Below are positions 28,547-36,389 of a stretch of 44,509 nucleotides of DNA, one piece after another (positions within the stretch are counted from its first letter, which is position 1; the number at the start of each line of letters is the position of its first letter). A program made the position numbers and the translations under genes. The notes beneath the pieces were generated by a model that was given only the letters and a program-made list of their open reading frames with translations, ran no database searches and was not told the origin of the DNA. Location: contig JAKQCW010000029.1 of the NCBI GenBank assembly GCA_029558955.1, positions 1 to 44,509 on the forward strand. Direction: 5' to 3'. This DNA comes from Chloroflexota bacterium (lineage in GTDB: Bacteria > Chloroflexota > Anaerolineae > JAAEKA01).

Positions 28547-30946
28547 TCACGGATCGCTCAGCAGCACCAGTGTCAGCGGCAGGTAGTCGGTGACCACATG
28601 GCCGGCCCGGTCGGTGAAGTAGAAGGGGATCTCTCCCTGCCGGCCGCGCAGGCGCAGTTGCGGCCAGACCGCCAGATCGCCGACCGGCGCCGTCACGTCG
28701 AACTCCACCCAGCCCGGCCCCTGCACCGTGCGCTCCTGCTGCCACAGCAGCCGTTCCCCCTCTCCATCCCACAGCTCAGCCGTCAACTGCACCGGGCAGT
28801 CGCACGCGGTCAGCTCGACCCTCAGCGGCGTGACCTGGCCGCGGGCCACGGTCTCCGCGCCCAGGGTGTAGCTGGCCACGGCCAGTTCGAGCTCGTGCGG
28901 CGCTTGGGCGGCCAGCAGGGCGGGCTGGCTGGCCGGCAGCAGGGGATAGCGGCCGAAATCCGCCTCGTCCCACGGCTGGGCCACGCCGTCGGCGTCGGTC
29001 ACCGGCAGCCGCTGGCCGGCGGAATCGTAGAGTCCGATCTCGAAGCTCACCTCGGTGGGGGCCAGCGGCAGGGGATCGAAGCCCAGCGGGTGATAGTCGG
29101 CGATCAGCTCGCCCGGCTGCCACTGCGAGGTGGGGCGGCTGCCCAGCAGCGGCGGCGCGTCGCGCGTCGCCACGATGGCCCCGCGGCTGTCCCGCAGGTG
29201 GGTGAAAAGGGTGTAATCGTCCTCCGGCTGGCGCAGTACCCGCCAGTAGAAGACCACATTCAGCGGCGTGTCGGGGCTCCAGGGCGACGGCGGCGTGCTG
29301 TAGGCGGCCAGCTCCAGCACATCGCCGAAGCGAAAGATCTGCGGCGTGGCGTCGGGCGGGATCTGCTCGGCAACTCCGCCGGTCGCGGCCGGCTGCCGGC
29401 GCTGGTAGATGGTCACCTTGCCGGCCGGCACGCGGTGAACCGGCTGGTAGGCGGCCTGGAACCAGCGATCCTTGAAGATGTCATAGCCGAAGAGGGGCGC
29501 TTCGCCGTAGAGCGCCAGGTAGTCGGGCTGATAGCGATAGAGCGCCCACACCAGGTCGCGGCGGGCCAGCGCGTCGGCCACATCGCGGTCCAGCAGCCCC
29601 CAGAAGTCGATCATCGGCCGCTGGCTGAAATAGCCGACCAGCCCCACATCGGCCACGCCCACGACGGCGTCGGCCGGCGTGTTGGCCGCCAGCCATTGCC
29701 CGGCTTGGCGATAGGAGGCCATCTGCACCCCCGGCAGCACGGCCGAACCTGGGTCTTCCATGGCCAGGTCGGCGTTGACGTGCAGTTGCTGCTGCATGGC
29801 CTGATGGACGCGCACCAGCCCGCTGCCCGTCGCGGTCAGCAGCAAGAGGAAGGCCAGCGGGCGCAGCCAGGCTGGCGGCCGGGGCAGGAGATTGGCCAGC
29901 GCGGCGAGGCCCAGGCCGGCCAGCGCGCTGAGCGTCACGACCAGGGGTAGGTAGTACCAAAGATAGGGCGTCACCCCCAGCACCAGGTAGAGGGCCAGAT
30001 GCAGCCCGGCCCAGAGCAGCAGCAGCGCGCTGTAGTGCTGGATGCCCAGCGTGCGCGCTCCGGGCGGCGGGCTGAAGGGGGCGCCGCGGCCGCGCCAGGA
30101 GCTCACGACGCGCGCCAGGCCGGCCAGCGCCAGCAACGCCAGCAGCGCCACGGCCCAGGGCGCGTGCCGCCAGTAGCCGCGCACGATCCAGACCGCCCCC
30201 TCCAGATAGGACGCGTTGGGGAAGAAGCCGGTGATGCCCAGCGCCACCTGCGCCTGCTTGCTGGCCAGGGTCGAGGGCAGGGGCGTCTCCAGCAGCAGGT
30301 GCATCAGGCCGTAAAGCGTCGCGACGAGGGCGCCGCACAGCGCCAGCGGCCGCCAGGCCTGCCGGCCGCGGCGCAGCGTCAACAGCCCCCAGGCCGCGGC
30401 TGCGGCCGCGGCGTCGAAGCGCAGCAACATGGCCAGCGTCAGCAGCACGGCGGCCGCGGCGTCCTGCTGGCGATTGGCCAGCCAGAAGCCCAGCAGGATC
30501 AGCCCCAAGGCGGCCAGCCCCTCCATGCCCAGCACCAGCCAGAGCAAGGGGGCAAAGGCCAGCAGCGCGCCGGCGGCCAGGCCGGCGGCTTCTGGCCAGG
30601 GCAGTTTGCTGGCCCGGCCGGCCCGGGCCAGCCCATCGCCCAGCGCCCAGGCCGCCAGCAGGATGCCCAGCACGCTGCCGATGGCCGCGCTGGCCGGAAT
30701 CTGCGCGCCCAGCCGGCTCAGCCCCGCCAGGAGGATGGCGTAGGCCGGGGCGGTGGTGGCAAAGGCATTCTCTGGCCGGGTCGGATTGTAGACCAGCGCC
30801 CCCGTCTGGGCCAGGTTGCTGGCGTAGCGGTAGGTGATGTAGGCGTCGTCCAGGGCGATGCTGCCGACGTAGGCGCGGGCCAGGCCCAGCAGCACGGCGG
30901 CAGCGATGGCGGCCCAGGCCAGCCAGTACCAGGTGTTCTTGCGCAT
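28547..30946 (-). CDS. Large polytopic glycosyltransferase-like membrane protein (GT-C fold, GT39/ArnT-like)
   Basis: A 799-residue protein. An N-terminal half with about ten membrane segments carries the GT-C signature in the first extracytoplasmic loop (ALDDAYITYRYASNL, D33-D34), pointing to transfer of sugars from polyprenyl-phosphate donors. The C-terminal ~300 residues are soluble: a VGVADVGLVGYFSQRPMID region, then a beta-rich domain (PLNVVFYWRVL... LFTHLRD... EIGLYD) that also ends the 38571 protein. The ATG at 30946 directly precedes a typical membrane start (MRKNTWYWLAW). The acceptor is unknown. A promoter sits so close that the leader is only a few bases. Confidence 0.85.
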   Translation of the reverse strand: MRKNTWYWLAWAAIAAAVLLGLARAYVGSIALDDAYITYRYASNLAQTGALVYNPTRPENAFATTAPAYAILLAGLSRLGAQIPASAAIGSVLGILLAAWALGDGLARAGRASKLPWPEAAGLAAGALLAFAPLLWLVLGMEGLAALGLILLGFWLANRQQDAAAAVLLTLAMLLRFDAAAAAAAWGLLTLRRGRQAWRPLALCGALVATLYGLMHLLLETPLPSTLASKQAQVALGITGFFPNASYLEGAVWIVRGYWRHAPWAVALLALLALAGLARVVSSWRGRGAPFSPPPGARTLGIQHYSALLLLWAGLHLALYLVLGVTPYLWYYLPLVVTLSALAGLGLAALANLLPRPPAWLRPLAFLLLLTATGSGLVRVHQAMQQQLHVNADLAMEDPGSAVLPGVQMASYRQAGQWLAANTPADAVVGVADVGLVGYFSQRPMIDFWGLLDRDVADALARRDLVWALYRYQPDYLALYGEAPLFGYDIFKDRWFQAAYQPVHRVPAGKVTIYQRRQPAATGGVAEQIPPDATPQIFRFGDVLELAAYSTPPSPWSPDTPLNVVFYWRVLRQPEDDYTLFTHLRDSRGAIVATRDAPPLLGSRPTSQWQPGELIADYHPLGFDPLPLAPTEVSFEIGLYDSAGQRLPVTDADGVAQPWDEADFGRYPLLPASQPALLAAQAPHELELAVASYTLGAETVARGQVTPLRVELTACDCPVQLTAELWDGEGERLLWQQERTVQGPGWVEFDVTAPVGDLAVWPQLRLRGRQGEIPFYFTDRAGHVVTDYLPLTLVLLSDP

Positions 30947-30956
30947 GACGGCCCGG

Positions 30957-30985
30957 ATTGTAGCATCTTCCCGGCGAGGTGTAAA
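30957..30985 (-). promoter_or_regulatory. Promoter of the 30946 glycosyltransferase gene
   Basis: TTTACA (30980-30985), 17-bp spacer, TACAAT (30957-30962) on the minus strand, 10 nt from the start codon, so the transcript should begin within ~4 nt of the ATG. Confidence 0.65.
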
Positions 30986-30996
30986 ACGCCGGCCGG

Positions 30997-31005
30997 TGGT
31001 ATAAT
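30997..31005 (+). promoter_or_regulatory. Extended -10 promoter of the DUF1992 gene
   Basis: TGGTATAAT with no good -35 box; back-to-back with the glycosyltransferase promoter. Confidence 0.6.
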
Positions 31006-31045
31006 GGGCGCGATCAATCTCGCCGTGCTCACTTTGGAGGCTGCC

Positions 31046-31582
31046 ATGCCGCAAGACCCTGATCACCCCACGCAAAAAGATGAACTGCGCCGCCAGTACC
31101 AGGAGGAACGGAGCGGTGAAACGCATCACACCCCGCCGCGCGACTGGCACAAACTGATCGAAGAACAGATCGCCAAGATCGACTGGGAAGCCCTGCCCGG
31201 CAAGGGGCGGCCGCTGAACCTGGAGCGCAACCCTTACGCCAAGCCTGACGAGGAAATGGCCCATGGCCTGCTCAGGAATGCCGGTTTCACGCTGCCCTGG
31301 ATCGAGGAGGGCCAGGCGATCGATGCCAGCAGCGCCGCGGCGCGCGCCAAGCTGGCCCGGGCCCACGCCGACTACCTGGAGGCGCGCGACGCCGAGATGT
31401 GCAGCGGCCACCAGTGGATCGAGGGCGCCTGGCTGGCGGCGGTGCGTGACTTTCGCCAGGAGGCCGCGGCCATCAACCGGCGGATCCGGGACTTCAACCT
31501 CAAGGTTCCCAGCGCGCATCTGCAGAAGTTCAGCCTGCGCGTCGACGAGGAGCTGGCGCCATATGGGGCGGACGACGACTAG
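31046..31582 (+). CDS. DUF1992 (DnaJ subfamily C member 28-like) protein
   Basis: A 178-residue soluble protein with the DUF1992 domain found in bacterial YdfR-like proteins and in eukaryotic DNAJC28. The visible pattern is LIEEQIAKIDWEALPGKGRP, then NPYAKPDEEMAHGLLRNAGF and LPWIEEG, followed by a helical tail. There is no J domain. The ATG at 31046 has GGAGG 5 nt upstream; a much longer in-frame extension upstream is antisense to the glycosyltransferase gene and starts before the promoter. Function is unknown, perhaps chaperone-related. Confidence 0.9.
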   Translation: MPQDPDHPTQKDELRRQYQEERSGETHHTPPRDWHKLIEEQIAKIDWEALPGKGRPLNLERNPYAKPDEEMAHGLLRNAGFTLPWIEEGQAIDASSAAARAKLARAHADYLEARDAEMCSGHQWIEGAWLAAVRDFRQEAAAINRRIRDFNLKVPSAHLQKFSLRVDEELAPYGADDD

Positions 31583-31612
31583 AACGCTGCAACGTGAATC
31601 CCTCTGCGGTTC

Positions 31613-31635
31613 GGAGTCGAGGCTTTAGCCGGGTC
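31613..31635. repeat. Solitary left arm of the GGAGTCGAGG element
   Basis: GGAGTCGAGGCTTTAGCC plus GGGTC, with no matching right arm nearby. Confidence 0.75.
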
Positions 31636-31778
31636 GCAGCCGCTGAGCGCAGTGGGACCCACTCCGTTCAGTTTCGGCGTAACGCGCCGCGCTGGACGCG
31701 CATCATAACGGGTGGGCAGGCCGGGAGGCCACGGCCCTGGCAGTGAAGATGACATAACGTATTTCGGAGTCAAGTGCT

Positions 31779-32654
31779 ATGGCAGCTTTCGATGCGACCA
31801 TGAACGCGGTGATCGACGTCAGCGATCACGATTTTCAGCAGCAGGTAATTGAACAATCGCACCACAGGCCGGTGGTGGTGGATTTCTGGGCCCCCTGGTG
31901 TGGGCCCTGCCGCATGATCGGCCCGGTGCTGGAGCGGCTGGCGGCTGAGGCCAACGGCGCCTGGGTGCTGGCCAAGCTCAACGTGGATCACAATCCCCAG
32001 ACGGCCGGCCGTTTCGGCATTCAGAGCATTCCGGCCGTCAAGGGCTTTCGCAACGGCCGGGTGGTCTCGGAGTTCGTCGGCGCCCAGCCCGAGCCGCAGA
32101 TTCGCCGCTTCATCGACCAGTTGACCCCCCGGCCGGCCGACGGCCTGGCGGCTGACGGTCAGCGGCTGGAGACGCAGGGCAAGCTGGCCCAGGCTGAGAC
32201 GGCCTACCGCCAGGCGTTGGCCAGCGATGCCAGCCATCCGGCCGCGCTGCTGGGGCTGGGGCGCGTGCTCTTCCAGCGCGATCAGTTCGAGGAGGCGCTG
32301 GCGGCCTGGCAACGGGTTCCGCCGGGCCAGCCGGAGCGGGGCGAGGCCGAGGGCTGGATCGCCAAGGCCAATTTCCGTCAGCAGGCCGCGCTGAGCGGCG
32401 GCGAGGTGGAGGCGCGACGCCGGCTGGCGGCCCATCCCGACGACCTGGAGGCGCGGCTGGCGCTGGCCGCGGCCATGGCGGCCAAGGGGAGCTATCGCGA
32501 GGCGTTGGAGGGCTATCTGGAGGTGGTGCGCCGCGACCGGGGCGCCTTCCGCAACCAGGCCCGCCAGGCCATGCTCAGCCTGTTCAGCATCCTGGGCGAC
32601 GAGCATCCGCTGACCGGCGAATACCGGCCGCAACTGGCCATGCTGCTCTTCTAA
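31779..32654 (+). CDS. Thioredoxin-TPR protein (CnoX/YbbN family)
   Basis: A 291-residue cytoplasmic protein. Residues ~15-115 are a thioredoxin domain with the active site WAPWCGPCRM (C41, C44) and the cis-proline motif SIPAVKGF. The rest is made of TPR-like helices (ALLGLGRVLFQRDQFEEALA), as in E. coli CnoX/YbbN, a chaperone-redoxin. E. coli CnoX has a changed SQHC site, while this protein keeps a full CGPC and should be redox-active. The ATG at 31779 has GGAG 9 nt upstream. It is followed by two Sco-family genes, but a new promoter separates them. Confidence 0.93.
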   Translation: MAAFDATMNAVIDVSDHDFQQQVIEQSHHRPVVVDFWAPWCGPCRMIGPVLERLAAEANGAWVLAKLNVDHNPQTAGRFGIQSIPAVKGFRNGRVVSEFVGAQPEPQIRRFIDQLTPRPADGLAADGQRLETQGKLAQAETAYRQALASDASHPAALLGLGRVLFQRDQFEEALAAWQRVPPGQPERGEAEGWIAKANFRQQAALSGGEVEARRRLAAHPDDLEARLALAAAMAAKGSYREALEGYLEVVRRDRGAFRNQARQAMLSLFSILGDEHPLTGEYRPQLAMLLF

Positions 32655-32678
32655 GACGCACGGCAGGATATGTGCGAT

Positions 32679-32707
32679 TTGTCGCAAACGCTTGAATGTG
32701 GTACAAC
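32679..32707 (+). promoter_or_regulatory. Promoter of the Sco gene pair
   Basis: TTGTCG (32679-32684), 17-bp spacer, TACAAC (32702-32707). The ~120-nt leader includes a TGACGC/GCGTCA hairpin. Confidence 0.65.
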
Positions 32708-32834
32708 ATAGCTGGCTGATCCCGCCATGACGCGTGGCGTCAGAACGGGCGCCGCCGCCCCGTCAGCAGTTGCCTGAACCATCCAGCCGCCGCGCCGCGG
32801 CGTCCAACATCAGCGTCGCAGGAGTCGCTGCCTC

Positions 32835-33545
32835 ATGGCTGTCCGAGCCGTACCCTCCAAGAGAAGTCCTGGCCTACGCTTCCACTGGTGGTGGATTTTG
32901 CTGATCGTGGGGGTGTTGTTGGTGGCCGGCGTCTTCGCCTTTGCCATCTTCAAGCCGATCAAGGTGCTGCCCCGCATGCGGCTGGCGCCCGGCTTCACGC
33001 TGATCGACCAGAACGGCCAGCGGCTGACCAGCGAGGACCTGCGCGGCCAGGTGGTGTTGTTCAACTTCCTCTACACCGGCTGCGGGGCGCAATGTGACCA
33101 GATGAACGCCACCATGCAGGAGGTGCAACAGCGGCTGGGCGAGGTGGCGCTGGGCGGCCTGCCGGTGCAGTTCATCACCATCAGCTTCGACCCGGCCCAC
33201 GACACCCCTGAGGCGCTGGCGCGCTATGCCGAGAGCCTGGGCGCGGATACCAGCCAGTGGCGCTTCGCCACCGGCGATCCGGCGCGTCTGAAGGAGATGA
33301 TCGGCGGCGGCTTTGGGGTCTACTACGCGCCCGACGAGGAGGGCGGCTTTCAGTTCGACCCCACCTTTGTGCTGATGGACGGCTGGGGCATCATCCGCGG
33401 CAAATATCGCTACCAGGTGCAGGTGTCGGACCCCGATCGCATTCTGCGCCATTTCGGCGTGCTGGCTGAGGAGGTGCAGAAGGCCACCGGCGCCAACAAG
33501 CTGATCTACGAGGCCGCGCACCTGTTTCTCTGCTATTCGCCGTGA
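32835..33545 (+). CDS. Sco1/SenC-like membrane protein lacking the metal-binding histidine
   Basis: A 236-residue protein with an N-terminal membrane anchor (~17-40) and a thioredoxin-fold Sco domain outside the membrane. Sco proteins deliver copper to cytochrome oxidase or reduce its cysteines. The CxxxC pair is present (C83-GAQ-C87), as is FNFLYTGC. At the place of the conserved His (VDH in the next gene) it reads FQFDPTFVLMD, so the third copper ligand appears lost. A thiol-reductase role is therefore possible. The start ATG follows GGAG at a rather long distance. It lies directly before the second Sco gene. Confidence 0.85.
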   Translation: MAVRAVPSKRSPGLRFHWWWILLIVGVLLVAGVFAFAIFKPIKVLPRMRLAPGFTLIDQNGQRLTSEDLRGQVVLFNFLYTGCGAQCDQMNATMQEVQQRLGEVALGGLPVQFITISFDPAHDTPEALARYAESLGADTSQWRFATGDPARLKEMIGGGFGVYYAPDEEGGFQFDPTFVLMDGWGIIRGKYRYQVQVSDPDRILRHFGVLAEEVQKATGANKLIYEAAHLFLCYSP

Positions 33546-33558
33546 GGAGTCTGTGTCT

Positions 33559-34137
33559 GTGACGATGCGCCTTTCATCTGTGCTGTTGGCTGTGCTGTTG
33601 ATCGTGTTGACCGGCTGCCAGCCCTATCAATACCATGGCCTCTATCTGGACTCGCCCACCCAGGCGACCGATTTCACCCTGACCAGCCAGACCGGCGAGC
33701 CGGTCAGCTTGAGCGACCTGCGCGGCAAGCTGGTGCTGCTCTATTTCGGCTACACCTTCTGCCCCGATGTCTGCCCCACCACCCTGAGCACGCTCAACCA
33801 GGCGTTGGAGCTCATGGGCAAGAAGGCCGACGATGTGCAGGTGGTGATGGTCTCGGTGGACCCGGAGCGGGACACGCCGGAGGTGTTGGCCAACTATCTG
33901 AGCAATTTCAACCCCAGTTTCATGGGCCTGACCGGCACGCACGATCAGATCGCGTCGGCGGCCACCGGGCTGGGCGTTTTCTTCGAGAAGCACGAGGGAT
34001 CAGCAGCGACCGGCTACCTGGTGGACCACACCGCGTCGGTGATGGCGCTGGACCAGCAGGGCCGGCTGCGCCTGGTGATCCCCTTCGAGACCTCGGCTGA
34101 GGATATCGCGTCCGATCTGACGCGTCTGTTGAAATAG
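33559..34137 (+). CDS. Sco1/SenC-family copper chaperone lipoprotein
   Basis: A 192-residue lipoprotein (lipobox LTGC, Cys20) with a complete Sco site: CPDVC (C68, C72) and VDH (H157). It fits the assembly of the CuA centre of cytochrome c oxidase, although no oxidase genes are in view. A GTG at 33559 sits 9 nt after GGAG; a GTG two codons earlier is too close and the ATG two codons later too far. The gap to the preceding Sco gene is 13 bp, so the pair is one operon. Confidence 0.92.
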   Translation: MTMRLSSVLLAVLLIVLTGCQPYQYHGLYLDSPTQATDFTLTSQTGEPVSLSDLRGKLVLLYFGYTFCPDVCPTTLSTLNQALELMGKKADDVQVVMVSVDPERDTPEVLANYLSNFNPSFMGLTGTHDQIASAATGLGVFFEKHEGSAATGYLVDHTASVMALDQQGRLRLVIPFETSAEDIASDLTRLLK

Positions 34138-34358
34138 CCCGCCCATCCGGGCGCGCGCATGCAAATTCAGCACTTCACGATTTTGGTCTCAGGCAAAGGC
34201 GCAAAGATCGCACAGCACAGAGAATCTTGGCATTCTTGGCGGCTTTGCGTGAGAATCGTGAACTACTGGGTTTGCCGAAGCGCAACGACCGGGGGCAGCC
34301 AAACCCGTGGGATTATACCCCTCTTGCCAACAAAGCCGCAACTGCGGCTATTCGATTG

Positions 34359-34479
34359 CAGCGATTCCAAGGTTGACGGCGGCCAAACGGGAGGCGAGGC
34401 TTCAGGCCGGTTGGCACGCTCAACTGGTTTGGTCCAGACCCGGCGAAAGCCTCGCCTCCGCGCCGGTTTGGAATCGCTG
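34359..34479. repeat. 121-bp palindromic element with 12-bp terminal inverted repeats
   Basis: Ends CAGCGATTCCAA (34359-34370) and TTGGAATCGCTG (34468-34479) are exact complements. Inner arms GGAGGCGAGGCTT (34390-34402) and AAGCCTCGCCTCC (34447-34459) are a 13-bp perfect match. Ends and arms resemble those of the 5192-5714 element, so this is a sister subfamily. The rest of the 34138-34654 gap holds only the next promoter. Confidence 0.88.
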
Positions 34480-34557
34480 ATTCGATGGACCGAGAAAACG
34501 GGCTCTTTCATGGGCAAAACTGGCTCATGGCCGGGCGCGCCCCGGGCGCGCGGCGAT

Positions 34558-34586
34558 TTGTGCTCCTTCTGTGATGCGATTACAAT
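34558..34586 (+). promoter_or_regulatory. Promoter of the response-regulator gene
   Basis: TTGTGC (34558-34563), 17-bp spacer, TACAAT (34581-34586). It rules out in-frame starts before ~34593. Confidence 0.7.
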
Positions 34587-34654
34587 GCAGCCGCGCGTTT
34601 GCGCCGCCCGTCCATGCCCGCCGCGAGCCGGCCGCTGCCCAGGCCAACCCTGCT

Positions 34655-35377
34655 ATGACCGCCCAGCCGATCCGCATTCTGATCGCCGAAGACCACCCTC
34701 TCTTTGGGCAAGGGCTGCGCCGCGTGCTGATGCTGGAGCCTGACCTGGAGGTGGTGGCCGAGGTGCAGGATGGCGAGGCGGCCATCGCCGGCGTGCGGAC
34801 GTTGCAGCCTGACGTGGTGTTGATGGACATCCACATGCCCAAGGTCAACGGCCTGCAGGCCACGCAGGAGATCAAGGCCATCGATGACCAGGTCGCGGTG
34901 ATCATCCTGACCGCCTACGACGACGAGGAGCAGATGGTCTTCGCGCTGCGCACCGGCGCATCAGCCTATTTCGTCAAGGATGTGCTGCCCAGCGAGCTGA
35001 TCGCAGCGATCCGCGCCGTCCATGCCGGCCAGTACGTGGTGGATGGGCAGACGCTGGCCGGCCCCGCCGAGCTGATGGCCTGGCTGCTGGCCTGGTCGGG
35101 TGAACGGGCGCGCTTCGATGGCGACATCCAGGGCGCGCTGACCCCCCTCTCGGCGCGCGAGATGGATGTGCTGGAGCTGATCGTGCGCGGCGCCAGCAAC
35201 AAGATCATCGGCTCGTCGCTGGGCATCAGCCATCAGACTGTTAAGAACCACATGAGCAGCATCTTCCGCAAGCTGAGCGTCAGCGACCGCACCGAGGCTG
35301 CCATGATCGCCGTGCGTCGCGGCTGGGTACGTCTGCAAGACGCCGGCGCGCTGAGCGGTGAAATCCACCAGGAATAG
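34655..35377 (+). CDS. NarL/FixJ-type response regulator (orphan)
   Basis: A 240-residue two-component regulator. The receiver domain (~6-122) shows E12-D13, phospho-acceptor D58 (VVLMDIHMP), T86 and K108. The C-terminal LuxR-type helix-turn-helix (~172-235, LTPLSAREMDVLELIVRGAS, KIIGSSLGISHQTVKNHMSS) binds DNA. No histidine kinase gene is in the window. The ATG at 34655 lies ~62 nt after the predicted transcription start. Three bases after its stop begins a small pilin gene, which suggests co-transcription. Confidence 0.93.
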   Translation: MTAQPIRILIAEDHPLFGQGLRRVLMLEPDLEVVAEVQDGEAAIAGVRTLQPDVVLMDIHMPKVNGLQATQEIKAIDDQVAVIILTAYDDEEQMVFALRTGASAYFVKDVLPSELIAAIRAVHAGQYVVDGQTLAGPAELMAWLLAWSGERARFDGDIQGALTPLSAREMDVLELIVRGASNKIIGSSLGISHQTVKNHMSSIFRKLSVSDRTEAAMIAVRRGWVRLQDAGALSGEIHQE

Positions 35378-35380
35378 ACC

Positions 35381-35539
35381 ATGCAAAACAAGCCTTCGCA
35401 GGAAAACGGCCAGAGCTTCATTGAATATGCGCTGATTCTGCTTCTCATCGCCATCGTCGTGCTGGCGATCTTTCTGATCCTGGGCGACGAGATTCGCAAC
35501 TTCGTCAACGACCTGTTGCAGACCTGGTTCCCCTCCTGA
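35381..35539 (+). CDS. Flp-type (type IVb) pilin, 52 residues
   Basis: A very small gene. The short N-terminus MQNKPSQENG ends in Gly10; cleavage there by a prepilin peptidase would give QSFIEYALILLLIAIVVLAI, with Glu5 and Tyr6 of the mature protein, the hallmark of Flp pilins. One hydrophobic helix makes up most of the protein, followed by DEIRNFVNDLLQ. The start ATG is 3 bases after the response regulator stop, with AGGA ~8 nt upstream. No tad/cpa assembly genes are in view. Flp pilins form adhesive or uptake pili in other bacteria. Confidence 0.82.
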   Translation: MQNKPSQENGQSFIEYALILLLIAIVVLAIFLILGDEIRNFVNDLLQTWFPS

Positions 35540-35562
35540 GCCAGCTCTGAAGCGGAGGGAGC

Positions 35563-36333
35563 ATGTCGCCGCTGCCCCGCGCGCTGGCAGCCCTGGCGCC
35601 GATCCCCCAGGTCGCCAAGGCCGCCGCAACGATCCCCAATCAACTGCTGAACCTGCTCTTTCCGACCCGCTGCGCCGGCTGCGGCCAGATGGGCGAGCTC
35701 TTCTGCCCGGCCTGCCTGGCCCAGGTGCAGCCGGTGCCGCCGCCGGTCTGTCTGCGCTGCGGCCGGCCGGTGGCGAGCGCGGGGCGCTGCGAGGGGTGCG
35801 CAGCCGGCCAGTTCTACGTCAGCGCGATCCGCGGCGCGGCCCTCTACGCCGATCCGCTGGCGCAGGCCATTCATCGCTTCAAATATGAGGGGCGGCCAGA
35901 GCTGCACGCGCCGCTGGGGGAGCTGCTGGCCGGCTACTGGCGCGGCCGCTCGGTGACGGTGGATCTGGTGGCCGCGGTGCCGCTGCACGCCAAGCGCCTG
36001 GCTGAGCGCGGCTTCAATCAGTCGGATCTGCTGGCAACGGTGCTCTGCAGCCAGGTTCAACTGCCCTGCGTGCAGCCTGGCGTCTTCTGTCGCACGCGGG
36101 AAACCCAGCAACAGATGCTGCTGGGGTCGGTGGAGCGCCGCGCCAACGTGCAGGATGCCTTCGCCTGGCGCGGCCCTCCTTTGGGCGGCTGCAAGGTTCT
36201 GCTGATCGACGATGTCGCCACCACGGGATCGACGCTGGAGGCCTGCGCACAGGCGCTGCTGGCGGCCGGCGCGGGCAAGGTCTGGGCCTTGACCGTGGCG
36301 CGCGCCCTGGGCGGGCCGGGGACGGCCCCGTGA
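35563..36333 (+). CDS. ComF-family phosphoribosyltransferase-like protein
   Basis: A 256-residue protein of the ComF/GntX family, linked to natural DNA uptake in several bacteria. An N-terminal zinc ribbon has four CxxC-type pairs (C37/C40, C48/C51, C63/C66, C76/C79). The type I PRTase domain carries the PRPP loop VLLIDDVATTGSTL (~213-226), and the family motif KRLAERGFNQS lies at ~146-156. GGAGGGAG precedes the ATG. It starts 24 bp after the pilin gene, so pilin and ComF probably belong to the same transcript. Confidence 0.93.
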   Translation: MSPLPRALAALAPIPQVAKAAATIPNQLLNLLFPTRCAGCGQMGELFCPACLAQVQPVPPPVCLRCGRPVASAGRCEGCAAGQFYVSAIRGAALYADPLAQAIHRFKYEGRPELHAPLGELLAGYWRGRSVTVDLVAAVPLHAKRLAERGFNQSDLLATVLCSQVQLPCVQPGVFCRTRETQQQMLLGSVERRANVQDAFAWRGPPLGGCKVLLIDDVATTGSTLEACAQALLAAGAGKVWALTVARALGGPGTAP

Positions 36334-36389
36334 ACAACGGGCCAGACGCCGAAGTTGACGACAACAGCCGCGCGGGCTATGATCACCCC

